A DNA stretch of 33,751 nt from Schinkia azotoformans LMG 9581 (lineage in GTDB: Bacteria; Bacillota; Bacilli; Bacillales; Bacillaceae_J). The stretch covers positions 1 through 33,751 of the forward strand of contig NZ_AJLR01000115.1 of the NCBI RefSeq assembly GCF_000307855.1. The letters are read 5' to 3'. A program made the translations under genes and the position numbers. A model generated the notes under the pieces. That model saw only the letters and a program-made list of their open reading frames with translations, ran no database searches and was not told the origin of the DNA. Positions 22,195 to 29,015 of this stretch are shown piece after piece (position 1 is the first letter of the stretch; each line of letters starts with the position of its first letter).

Positions 22195-22950
22195 ATGACA
22201 AAGCAAAATTCTTTATCGGAAACAGTTAATTTGATGCGAAATCATGTCTCTGTTCGGCGTTATACTACTGATGTTATTCCTAAAGAGCATTTACTCGAAA
22301 TTATTCGGGCTGCACAAGGTGCTCCTTCATCCCATTTTGTCCAAGCTTATTCGATCATTCATGTTACTGATCAGGAAAAGAAAAACAAAATTGCTGAACT
22401 CACTGGTAACCAAAAGCAGGTCAGTGACTGCTCGGACTTTTTACTATTTTGCGGGGATCTAAAACGGTTGGAGTACGCATGTAAGAAACATGGAATCGCA
22501 ATTGAACATGATACCCTTGAAAATTTTATGGTAGCAGTTATAGACACGGCTTTAATTTCCCAAAATGTAATCACCGCTGCTGAATCCTTGGGATATGGCG
22601 GATGTTATGTTGGGGGTGTCCGTAATAATCCGGGACAGATTAGTGAATTAGTTCGCCTTCCTGATAAGGTATTCCCGCTATTTGGGTTATGCTTGGGGGT
22701 TCCTGCAAAGAGAAACGAAGTCAAACCAAGACTGCCGCTCGAAGCGATCATCCACGAAAATGAATACAATGAGGAGAAATACCTTACGATTTTGGATGAG
22801 TATGATCAAATTATGAACGATTATTATAAAGCCAGAACCAGCAACAACAAGGAAACCAATTGGACGAAAACAATGGCTGATTTCATGAAAGAAAAGCGAA
22901 GACTGCATATGCGTGAATTCATTGAAAGGAAAGGATTTTCTCTAGAATAG
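22195..22950 (+). CDS. nfrA: NfrA-type NADPH nitroreductase/flavin reductase
   Basis: The 251-residue protein has the NfsA/NfrA signature: NHVSVRRYTTDVIPKEHLLEII with the FMN-phosphate Arg pair, QGAPSSHFVQAYSIIHVTD, AAESLGYGGCYVGGVRNN and LFGLCLGVPAKRNEVKPRLP. It ends with a C-terminal arm (YDQIMNDYYKARTSN...). Length and motif order match B. subtilis NfrA1. Such enzymes use NADPH and FMN to reduce nitroaromatics, quinones and flavin in the cytoplasm. ATG is six bases after the DUF2812 stop, with AAAGGTGA overlapping that stop, so translation is coupled to it. A REP copy follows the stop. Confidence 0.9.
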   Translation: MTKQNSLSETVNLMRNHVSVRRYTTDVIPKEHLLEIIRAAQGAPSSHFVQAYSIIHVTDQEKKNKIAELTGNQKQVSDCSDFLLFCGDLKRLEYACKKHGIAIEHDTLENFMVAVIDTALISQNVITAAESLGYGGCYVGGVRNNPGQISELVRLPDKVFPLFGLCLGVPAKRNEVKPRLPLEAIIHENEYNEEKYLTILDEYDQIMNDYYKARTSNNKETNWTKTMADFMKEKRRLHMREFIERKGFSLE

Positions 22951-22954
22951 CTGT

Positions 22955-22981
22955 GAGACACGGGGTCGGGAACTACGTCCC
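22955..22981 (+). repeat. REP-like palindrome, copy 5
   Basis: Arms GAGACAC/ACGTCCC around GGGGTCGGGAACT; both arms have one change, so the stem is weakened. It lies four bases after the nfrA stop. Confidence 0.85.
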
Positions 22982-23085
22982 ACTTCCAGCGGCAGATAAA
23001 CCATAAAAATGAATGAAACTTTAATCAATGGTCTATCGTATATAAAGGCATTCCCAAGTTATTTTAATTAGAGGTGGTGCCAAAA

Positions 23086-23280
23086 ATGAAAGAATGGTGG
23101 AACAAAAAGAAAGAAAAGATGAGGAAAAGCAAGAAACACAATGATCAATATTCGTTTGGTGATTTCCTTATTGATGTGCTTATCTGGATACCCGAGTTGG
23201 TCCTACTGCCATTTAGAATTATTTTTTGGTTGCTAAGAGGGTTGGGAAGATTAATAGAAAATATCTTTGATGTTGTGTGA
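23086..23280 (+). CDS. Short basic membrane peptide, partner of the coiled-coil protein
   Basis: The frame encodes 64 residues from ATG 23086, with GAGGTGG upstream (the GTG at 23074 lies in that site). The first 25 residues are strongly basic (MKEWWNKKKEKMRKSKKHN). The second half is hydrophobic and aromatic (FLIDVLIWIPELVLLPFRIIFWLLRGLGRLI), either one membrane helix or a re-entrant amphipathic pair. The layout suggests a peptide bound to the inner leaflet with a positive tail. It stops 33 bases before the coiled-coil gene, with no terminator between, so the two are probably one operon. No family is recognised. Confidence 0.7.
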   Translation: MKEWWNKKKEKMRKSKKHNDQYSFGDFLIDVLIWIPELVLLPFRIIFWLLRGLGRLIENIFDVV

Positions 23281-23313
23281 AGGGAATTGCCTGATATTTG
23301 TGAGGTGGAACCA

Positions 23314-24255
23314 ATGATTCAACAATTAAATACGGAACTAAAAGTAGTAAAGGAAAAAATGAGAAAAAAAGAAAAATGGGAAGCGCGGCTGAAAAATGTA
23401 CTAGAGACAATTAAGGACGAAGAAGAAAAACTACAACATGTACAGCACCAATTTGAAAAAGAGCAAAAGGATGTTGACCGACTTGAATCGTTAAGTGTAG
23501 CGAGCATTTTTTATGCTCTTATTGGTCAAAAACTTGAAAAATTAGATAAGGAAAATCAGGAGCTGATTGCAGCTCGTTTAAAATTACAAGAAGCGACCAA
23601 GACCGCTACTGACTTAAAAGAGGAGAGTAAGGAGCTTCAAGAAAAGCTTTCAACAGTTGCTAATATTGAAACTGAATATCAATCTTTATTAATGCGAAAA
23701 GAAAAATTAATTCATAGCCAAGATCCTGTTCTAGGTCAGAAACTGGATGCACTTCTTGAACTGGAAACAGATTTACATTCAAACCTAAAGGAACATGAAG
23801 AGGCCATTGAAGCTGGAGAAAAGGCAAGTTCTTCACTTGAAAAGGCTCTTAAATCGCTTGATAGTGCGAAAGGATGGTCAACCTTCGACATGTTTGGTGG
23901 CGGTATGATTTCTACAGCGATCAAACATAGCCATATTAATGATTCACGTGATGAAATTCATCATGCACAAAGGGCGCTGCGGCATTTCCAGGAAGAACTT
24001 AAAGATGTTGAAAAGGCTAACCAGAGCAATTTTAAAATAAGCGGTCTATTAACATTTGTTGATTATTTTTTTGACGGGATTATTGTGGATTGGTTCGTTC
24101 ATGGACATATTCAAGATTCATATGAACAAACCTCAAAAATTTTAAATCAGGTTGCCACCACTTTATCTCAATTGAAAGAGAAGTATGATGAAATAAAGAA
24201 TAACCTATCCATAACTGAACGGAAGCGGATATCATTAATAGAAAATATGGGTTAA
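23314..24255 (+). CDS. Long coiled-coil protein, unrecognised function
   Basis: The frame encodes 313 residues from ATG 23314, after GAGGTGG; an in-frame TTG at 23287 is unnecessary. Heptad-rich helices cover about 1-70, 85-135, 150-180, 200-235 and 265-305. In the middle is a conserved-looking Gly-rich patch, WSTFDMFGGGMISTAIKHSHINDS, followed by a hydrophobic stretch (LLTFVDYFFDGIIVDWFVHGHI). Proteins with the DMFGGGxxS/xxKHSHI motif recur in Bacillaceae as hypothetical proteins. The shape recalls PspA/IM30-like membrane-surface coiled coils, but that is analogy only. It is paired with the 64-residue membrane peptide upstream, and a strong terminator follows. Confidence 0.7.
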   Translation: MIQQLNTELKVVKEKMRKKEKWEARLKNVLETIKDEEEKLQHVQHQFEKEQKDVDRLESLSVASIFYALIGQKLEKLDKENQELIAARLKLQEATKTATDLKEESKELQEKLSTVANIETEYQSLLMRKEKLIHSQDPVLGQKLDALLELETDLHSNLKEHEEAIEAGEKASSSLEKALKSLDSAKGWSTFDMFGGGMISTAIKHSHINDSRDEIHHAQRALRHFQEELKDVEKANQSNFKISGLLTFVDYFFDGIIVDWFVHGHIQDSYEQTSKILNQVATTLSQLKEKYDEIKNNLSITERKRISLIENMG

Positions 24256-24278
24256 GTTGTTCTTCAACATGCTATGCG

Positions 24279-24306
24279 AACTGAATCCAAAGGGGTTCAG
24301 TTTTTT
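24279..24306 (+). terminator. Intrinsic terminator after the coiled-coil gene
   Basis: AACTGAATCC (24279-24288) pairs with GGGTTCAGTT (24293-24302), with one T-G pair and a four-base loop, then a T-run to 24306. Confidence 0.9.
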
Positions 24307-24317
24307 CTATGACTTTA

Positions 24318-24337
24318 ATTAAATAAATGTTTAATTA
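24318..24337. repeat. 20-base intergenic motif, copy A
   Basis: ATTAAATAAATGTTTAATTA, a partly palindromic motif (arms ATTAAA/TTTAAT) also present at 29760-29779 and 33443-33462. Here it lies 149 bases upstream of the gene at 24467 and just after a terminator. It may be the operator of an unlinked regulator. Confidence 0.5.
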
Positions 24338-24404
24338 AATGTAAAAATATACGTTATCCTAAAGCGGAGTCCCTGTTTTTATACAAAAGAAATAGCCCGT
24401 ACTA

Positions 24405-24446
24405 TTGATTGGGAACTAATGTTCTGATATAATAAAAACAGAACAT
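24405..24446 (+). promoter_or_regulatory. Sigma-A promoter with dyad flanking the -10 box
   Basis: TTGATT (24405-24410), a 17-base spacer and TATAAT (24428-24433) form a good promoter for the gene at 24467. A perfect inverted repeat, ATGTTCTG (24419-24426) and CAGAACAT (24439-24446), brackets the -10 box. A repressor bound there would block RNA polymerase. It does not match the Bacillus LexA box, in which the half-sites face the other way. Confidence 0.65.
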
Positions 24447-24466
24447 ACAATCGGGGTGAGTTAAAA

Positions 24467-24793
24467 ATGAAAACTGAAAGTATAATAGAAGTAAAGCTTC
24501 CGAAATTCGTTGTCAAACAAATGAAGAAGAATGGATCGGATAATATTAAGTCGTATGATTACGGGGATTGTGCCATTATTGTCAGCAGGAATGACGGAAG
24601 ATGGCATTACTCTATTAGCCACGCCAATCGGATTCCAACATTTGATGAAATTATGAAAATTAAAAGCCTTCTATTCCCAGATATTATGATGGAGATGGTA
24701 TCTGTATCTCAGCAGTCAAATTGTTTTATAGTTCATTTTTTCGAATCAACGGTGGATAAAAACAAAAACTTTGAAAAAGGATTTTATCACTAA
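24467..24793 (+). CDS. Conserved small hypothetical protein
   Basis: The 108-residue protein is soluble. Its central part GDCAIIVSRNDGRWHYSISHANRIPTFDEIMKIKSLLFPD resembles small proteins in which a Trp-His-x-Ser-Ile-Ser strand is followed by an (R)xPTFDE helix, as seen in some phage-borne and chromosomal hypothetical proteins. I cannot assign a function. ATG follows GGGGTGAG. It has its own strong promoter with a possible operator around the -10 box, so it may be inducible. No terminator is obvious before the coiled-coil gene at 24873. Confidence 0.65.
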   Translation: MKTESIIEVKLPKFVVKQMKKNGSDNIKSYDYGDCAIIVSRNDGRWHYSISHANRIPTFDEIMKIKSLLFPDIMMEMVSVSQQSNCFIVHFFESTVDKNKNFEKGFYH

Positions 24794-24872
24794 AAAGTTA
24801 AGCTAGGTTACGTATGAATATTGGTGCTTTATGTGTTATATTTAATTAAAATCATGGGTGGAGTTGGTTAAG

Positions 24873-25181
24873 TTGGAGGAAATTTTAAAGCAAATTCTTA
24901 ATGAAATCAATAATTTAAAAGAGGGACAAGAACGAATTGCAGAAAAGGTTACCAACGTAGATTCTAAGGTAGATAGTCTTGATTCAAAAGCAGAAAATAT
25001 ACTATCAGAGATGCGCAGTAATTTTAGGTATATAAATGATAAATTAGATGAACATCGTAAAGTTTTTGATGTGGTTTCTGACGAAATTAAAAGTGTAAAA
25101 ATAGATATTGAATATCTAAGTTCAAAAACTGGTAAACATGATACTGAACTCAATAATATCTTGAACAGACTTAGAGGTTAA
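24873..25181 (+). CDS. Small coiled-coil protein
   Basis: The frame encodes 102 residues and is almost entirely heptad-repeat helix: LEEILKQILNEINNLKEGQERIAEKV, VDSKVDSLDSKAENIL, MRSNFRYINDKLDEHRKVFDVV, and so on. I chose TTG 24873, nine bases after GGTGGAG; GTG 24858 lies in that site. Proteins of this type (phage-tail-fibre-like or DUF-type coiled coils starting MEEILxQILxEI) are common in Bacillus and presumably form parallel oligomers. No catalytic or DNA-binding part is visible. The terminator at 25251 ends the transcript, beyond a decayed REP. Confidence 0.65.
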   Translation: MEEILKQILNEINNLKEGQERIAEKVTNVDSKVDSLDSKAENILSEMRSNFRYINDKLDEHRKVFDVVSDEIKSVKIDIEYLSSKTGKHDTELNNILNRLRG

Positions 25182-25203
25182 AGTCAATTTGTAATGGAAC
25201 AAG

Positions 25204-25226
25204 TGGGACACGGGTTCCGCTTCCCA
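25204..25226 (+). repeat. REP-like palindrome, truncated copy
   Basis: GGGACACGGGTTCCGCTTCCC keeps the left arm and part of the core, while the right side is rearranged. It lies 22 bases after the coiled-coil gene and close to the cut-off GGDEF fragment. Confidence 0.55.
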
Positions 25227-25250
25227 CTCCATATGGGATTGCAAATAGAG

Positions 25251-25286
25251 AATCCCGCAAAAGTTGTTATAATCTAGCGGGATTTT
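25251..25286 (+). terminator. Intrinsic terminator
   Basis: ATCCCGC (25252-25258) pairs with GCGGGAT (25277-25283) around an 18-base loop, followed by a T-run. It ends transcription from the coiled-coil gene. The stop codon of the opposite-strand GGDEF relic lies inside the loop-side arm. Confidence 0.75.
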
Positions 25287-25470
25287 TTGATTCTCGGGAG
25301 TATTGATAGTGAACGACTTGATTTCTGCCTTTATTTTTTGCTTCATAAAGGGCTTTGTCACATAAAATGTATAGCGTGTCCCATTCGGTATTTTGATCGG
25401 GAATAATGGTGAGTAGCCCGAGGCTAAGAGTGTATCGCACAGATAATTCATCATTAGCTGCTTGACAAAT
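25267..25470 (-). pseudogene. C-terminal fragment of a GGDEF (diguanylate cyclase) domain
   Basis: On the minus strand the frame encodes ELSVRYTLSLGLLTIIPDQNTEWDTLYILCDKALYEAKNKGRNQVV and then stops. This is the last third of a GGDEF domain (SLGL strand, then DKALYEAKxxGRN). The GG(D/E)EF active site and everything upstream are missing. The frame continues into a REP copy at 25477-25503, which the translated frame reads as GAQFPTPRP, so the gene is cut at that element. It has no start codon or ribosome site of its own. Confidence 0.85.
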
Positions 25471-25476
25471 GAAGGT

Positions 25477-25503
25477 GGGACGTGGGGTCGGGAACTGCGC
25501 CCC
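25477..25503 (+). repeat. REP-like palindrome, copy 6, at a gene breakpoint
   Basis: Arms GGGACGT/GCGCCCC around GGGGTCGGGAACT. It lies within ten bases of the point where the GGDEF fragment loses homology. Confidence 0.88.
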
Positions 25504-25593
25504 GCCGACTCTGCGTCTCATTATGGCTTGACTTATATTTTTAATAGTTTATAATAATTATTAAAAAATATTCATTATAAAAAGGTGGTCAAA

Positions 25594-26157
25594 ATGAGTG
25601 TGCATCGTTTTGAAGCGGACAGAATAAATAACAAAAGTGTGTCTTTGGAAAGCTACAAGGGTAAAGTGATGCTAATTGTTAATACGGCTAGTAAATGTAA
25701 ATTCACACCACAGTTTGATGATTTGCAGAAGCTTTATGAGCAACATAAAGATAATAATTTTGAAATTTTAGGATTTCCTTGCAACCAATTTGGAGAACAG
25801 GAACCCGGTGGAAATGAAGAGGCAGCGGCTTTTTGTAAGCTTAATTATGGTGTGAATTTTCCTATATTTGCAAAGGTTAATGTGAATGGACCTGAGGAAC
25901 ATCCATTGTTTCAATACTTAAAAAATCAAGCGCCATTTAGAGGATTTGATGAGAATAACTTCAATGAAAAGTTGTTAAAAATGATGATTTTTGATAAAAA
26001 CCCAGAATGGTTAGTAGGAAACGAGATTAAATGGAATTTCACAAAATTCTTAATTGACCAAGAGGGAAGGGTTATTAAAAGATACGAGCCAACGGATGAA
26101 TTTTCGGCTATTTCTGCTGATATTGCCAAACTTGTCCAACATGAATCGGTATCGTAA
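25594..26157 (+). CDS. bsaA: Glutathione peroxidase family (thiol peroxidase-like) protein
   Basis: The 187-residue protein is a Gpx/BsaA-type peroxidase. Motifs: VNTASKCKFTPQFDDLQKLY with the peroxidatic Cys (the usual GFTPQ is KFTPQ here), LGFPCNQFGEQEPG with the second Cys, and IKWNFTKFLIDQEGRVIKRYEP. The Gln and Trp of the catalytic tetrad are present in NQFGEQ and KWNF. Bacterial members use thioredoxin-type reductants rather than glutathione to remove peroxides in the cytoplasm. The start is ATG 25594 after AAGGTGG; GTG 25585 lies within that site. A REP copy follows 15 bases after the stop. Confidence 0.9.
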   Translation: MSVHRFEADRINNKSVSLESYKGKVMLIVNTASKCKFTPQFDDLQKLYEQHKDNNFEILGFPCNQFGEQEPGGNEEAAAFCKLNYGVNFPIFAKVNVNGPEEHPLFQYLKNQAPFRGFDENNFNEKLLKMMIFDKNPEWLVGNEIKWNFTKFLIDQEGRVIKRYEPTDEFSAISADIAKLVQHESVS

Positions 26158-26171
26158 ATTAGAAACAAAAT

Positions 26172-26198
26172 GGGACACGGGGTCGGGAACTGCGTCCC
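26172..26198 (+). repeat. REP-like palindrome, copy 7
   Basis: Arms GGGACAC/GCGTCCC around GGGGTCGGGAACT; the stem has one A-C mismatch. It lies between the convergent peroxidase and SDR genes. Confidence 0.9.
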
Positions 26199-26226
26199 AT
26201 TTTAATACCTTCAAAGTGAAAAATTC

Positions 26227-26970
26227 TTATTGAGCAGTATAGCCGCCGTCTACTAACAAGTTAGCACCGGTAACAAACGATGCTTCATCGCTTGCAAGGA
26301 ATAATACAGCATTGGCTACTTCTTCAGGTCTGCCGAGGCGGCCGATTGGATGTAAGGATTTCAAATGCTCTAACATCTCATCAGAAAGTCCATCTAGGAT
26401 ATTTGTTACAATATATCCTGGGCATATTGCATTGATGCGAATGCCTTTCTTTGCATATGTAACGGCAGCAGTACGAGTCATGTTCACAACGCCGCCTTTC
26501 GCAGCAGCGTAAGCAGTCACAGATGGCTGTCCGACATGTCCTAGGATTGAGGCACAGTTAATAATGGAGCCGCCGCCAATCTCCTCCATATGTGGGATAA
26601 CATATTTATTGCAAAGGAATACACCAGTAAGGTCAACGCTAAGAGTGTAATTCCAATCTTCTAGGGTTACTGTGTCGAGGTCTCCCATATCGCCAACACC
26701 TGCATTAGCAAATAGGATATCCACTTTACCAAAAGTATTGATTGTTTCTTCAACAAGATTTTTTACATCTTCTTCTTTTGACACATCGGTTTTAACGAAA
26801 ATAGCTTCCCCGCCAAGTTCTTTAATCTTCTGGACTACATTTTCTCCTTTTTCTTTATTACGGGCAGCAATGATTACTTTTGCGCCTTCTTTAGCAAATA
26901 GTAATGCTGTGCTTTCGCCAATTCCAAATGTACCACCTGTAATAATCGCAACCTTTTCTTGTAAACGCAT
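26227..26970 (-). CDS. Short-chain dehydrogenase/reductase (FabG/glucose-dehydrogenase-like)
   Basis: The 247-residue protein is a classical SDR. It has the cofactor motif TGGTFGIG (about 11-18), an acidic pair after beta-3 (TDVSKEED), NAGVG (about 88-92), the catalytic Ser in NCASILG, Tyr and Lys in YAAAK, and PGYIVTNI downstream. The Arg in AARNKEK after beta-2 suggests NADP(H) preference. The substrate is not evident. I chose ATG 26970 because GGAGGACTTTCTT precedes it; an upstream in-frame start at 27054 would add an unlikely hydrophobic leader. The gene has its own promoter region, and transcription converges with the peroxidase gene. Confidence 0.9.
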   Translation of the reverse strand: MRLQEKVAIITGGTFGIGESTALLFAKEGAKVIIAARNKEKGENVVQKIKELGGEAIFVKTDVSKEEDVKNLVEETINTFGKVDILFANAGVGDMGDLDTVTLEDWNYTLSVDLTGVFLCNKYVIPHMEEIGGGSIINCASILGHVGQPSVTAYAAAKGGVVNMTRTAAVTYAKKGIRINAICPGYIVTNILDGLSDEMLEHLKSLHPIGRLGRPEEVANAVLFLASDEASFVTGANLLVDGGYTAQ

Positions 26971-27096
26971 AAGAAAGTCCTCCGTTACCATATCATTTTT
27001 TGTGAAAGTATTCACAAATTGTTGTACAAAAATAATTATACATAATATAAACACTGGCGAGCCTGGGCAAATTTGAATGTTTTATAACTTTTATAT

Positions 27097-27142
27097 AAAA
27101 AAAGGGAAAGGACCGTATTGCTTCCGCAACAAGGCCTCTCCC
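27097..27142 (-). terminator. Intrinsic terminator of the DASS transporter gene
   Basis: On the minus strand GGGAGAGGCCTTGTTGC pairs with GCAATACGGTCCTTTCCC around GGAA, followed by a seven-base U-tract (27097-27103). The hairpin is long with a few mismatches and lies just after the transporter stop. Confidence 0.85.
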
Positions 27143-27150
27143 GTGTTCTA

Positions 27151-28701
27151 TTATAACAATCCTACCCATTTCCAGTAGGTTGCAGCAAAGAGAAGAATCA
27201 ACAGATAGCCAATGATGGTCAAAGGAACCCCAGATTTTAAGAAGTCTTTTGTAGTAAAGGCACCAGTACCATAAGCAACCATGTTTTGCGGTGCGTTCAC
27301 TGGTAACAGGAATCCAAAGCTTACAACAAATTGTTGGATCAATACGATACCTATAAGCGTTGCGACAGAATATCCTTCTAGCCCTTGGGTTAGGGAAATA
27401 ACCACCGGGATAAAAGCAGAAGCTAAACTTGTTGCACTGGCAAAGCCAAGGTGGATCAGGAAGTTAAAGGCAGCAACGGCAGCGATGATGCCAAGTACTG
27501 ATAGTGTAGAGATTCCGATGCTGCTGAACATGGCAGATGACATCCAGTTTGCTGCTTGTGTTTTAAGCAGGACTGTTCCCAAAGAGATACCAGCTGCAAA
27601 CAGGATGATGGTTCCCCAAGGAATATTGGATTCTGCTTCTTTCCAACTAAATACGCCAATTTTAGGTGTAAGCATGATGGCTACGGCAAGGAGTGTAGAG
27701 GTTGTAGTGTCGATGTCATGTAGTGTACCTTCTGTAGCCCAAAGGAATAACAGAGTTACTGAGATAATGGTTAATCTGATTTGGGGCTTAGTCATCTTTC
27801 CTAATTCATCCAATTGTTTTCTAACCATTTCATTTCCGTTCGGAATACTGTCCATTTCTGGCGGTATGACTTTTAACATAACAAAGTAAAGAAGGACGGA
27901 CATGGCAATTGACCATGGAGCAGCATAAAGGAACCATTGTCCCCAGGTTACACTTTTGCCAAAGGCTTCTTCAATAAATCCGATGGCTACCATGTTTTGT
28001 GCAGCGGCTGTTTTAACACCGATATTCCAAATTGAACCAATTTGCGCTGAAGTAATCATTAATAGGGCGGCTAAGCGGCTGTTTTTTTCCAATCCGAATG
28101 CAGCTACCATCCCTAGAATAATTGGTACGATGGCTCCCACTCGGGCTGTAGTACTAGGTACAAAAAAGGCTAAGACAACTCCAACAAGAATTGCACCAAT
28201 GAGAATGCTCTTAGTTTGAGAGCCTACCTTTGACAAAATGGTAAGTGCAATCCTCTTATCTAGCTTGGTCGCTTGCATCGCCGCTGCTAAGAATAGTGCA
28301 GCTGCTACCAGAATGGCAGCTGAGTTGCTAAAACCAGAGAGTGACATCGTTAAGGCAGTTTTAGTACCCATTATCTGTGTTGGGTCTTCCAAGCTTGGCC
28401 CAAATCCTAAAAGCAAAGTTAATAAAACGGTAATAAGTGCTGCACTTACCGGATAAGAAACAGCTTCGGTTACCCACAAAATAACAGCAAAAGCTAGAAC
28501 AGCCAACGTGCGATGACCCGCAACTGATAATCCTTCCGGGGTTGGCAACATTAAAATAACGATAAGAGCTAGGAAAGCTACCAGCAAGAAAATGGCTTTT
28601 AATTTTTGCTTTTTCTTATCAGCACTTTCACTTTTTGTTGAACTCTTTTTGTGTGAATCCATACTTTGAAAACCCTTTAATTTGGCTGAAATGCTAGACA
28701 T
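27151..28701 (-). CDS. DASS/SLC13-family dicarboxylate (anion) transporter, YflS-like
   Basis: The 516-residue protein starts with a basic cytosolic leader (about 1-35), then 11-14 hydrophobic segments. Diagnostic DASS features are FVPSTTARVGAIVPIILG (SNT/STT-type substrate and Na+ site), LLMITSAQIGSIWNIGVKTAAAQNM, WGTIILFAAGISLGTVLLKTQAANW and the second repeat SATSLASAFIPVVISL plus LPVNAPQNMVAYGTGAF. The two-fold repeat and length fit 2-oxoglutarate/malate or citrate/succinate carriers such as B. subtilis YflS. Na+ coupling is likely but not certain. ATG 28701 follows AAGGAAGGAG. It is monocistronic with its own terminator; no DctR-type two-component pair is adjacent. Confidence 0.9.
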   Translation of the reverse strand: MSSISAKLKGFQSMDSHKKSSTKSESADKKKQKLKAIFLLVAFLALIVILMLPTPEGLSVAGHRTLAVLAFAVILWVTEAVSYPVSAALITVLLTLLLGFGPSLEDPTQIMGTKTALTMSLSGFSNSAAILVAAALFLAAAMQATKLDKRIALTILSKVGSQTKSILIGAILVGVVLAFFVPSTTARVGAIVPIILGMVAAFGLEKNSRLAALLMITSAQIGSIWNIGVKTAAAQNMVAIGFIEEAFGKSVTWGQWFLYAAPWSIAMSVLLYFVMLKVIPPEMDSIPNGNEMVRKQLDELGKMTKPQIRLTIISVTLLFLWATEGTLHDIDTTTSTLLAVAIMLTPKIGVFSWKEAESNIPWGTIILFAAGISLGTVLLKTQAANWMSSAMFSSIGISTLSVLGIIAAVAAFNFLIHLGFASATSLASAFIPVVISLTQGLEGYSVATLIGIVLIQQFVVSFGFLLPVNAPQNMVAYGTGAFTTKDFLKSGVPLTIIGYLLILLFAATYWKWVGLL

Positions 28702-28924
28702 ACATCAACACTCCTTCCTTCTACTGGGCTAATTAAATACTATTTATTAATTAAAATGGACATGTAACACCCCCTCATTTCTAAAAATATATTGAATCTC
28801 TTATAAAATGGACCCTAGTCTATTAAATGATCCTGTACCTTTATCATAATTCTTATATAATTTAAAAGGTATGGATATCTAATGAAACATTTGTGCATAT
28901 TTTGTGAAAATGGGGTCTTTTACA

Positions 28925-28951
28925 GGGACGCGGGGTCGGGAACTGCGTCCC
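28925..28951 (+). repeat. REP-like palindrome, copy 8 (first of an inverted pair)
   Basis: Perfect arms GGGACGC/GCGTCCC around GGGGTCGGGAACT. The pairing extends outward to ACA/TGT, giving a 10-bp stem. It is 31 bases from the next copy, which is inverted. Confidence 0.93.
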
Positions 28952-28981
28952 TGTGGGTGGGCATGATTTGTTTATAAAAGT

Positions 28982-29008
28982 GGGACGCAGTTCCCGACCC
29001 TGCGTCCC
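28982..29008 (-). repeat. REP-like palindrome, copy 9 (inverted partner)
   Basis: Read on the minus strand: GGGACGC, core AGGGTCGGGAACT (one change), GCGTCCC. It is the only copy in this orientation in the window. A T-run follows on the plus strand (29010-29016). It lies eight bases after the doxX stop, where it could end that transcript. Confidence 0.93.
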
Positions 29009-29015
29009 GATTTTT

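Noticed and set aside
27281-28456. Long plus-strand open frames opposite the DASS transporter
   Set aside because: They are antisense shadows of a well-supported transporter gene, with no ribosome site and biased composition.
5610-29008. CRISPR-like repeats
   Set aside because: The recurring 27-mer is spread over 23 kb with genes between copies, varies in its arms and occurs in both orientations. There are no regular spacers and no cas gene.
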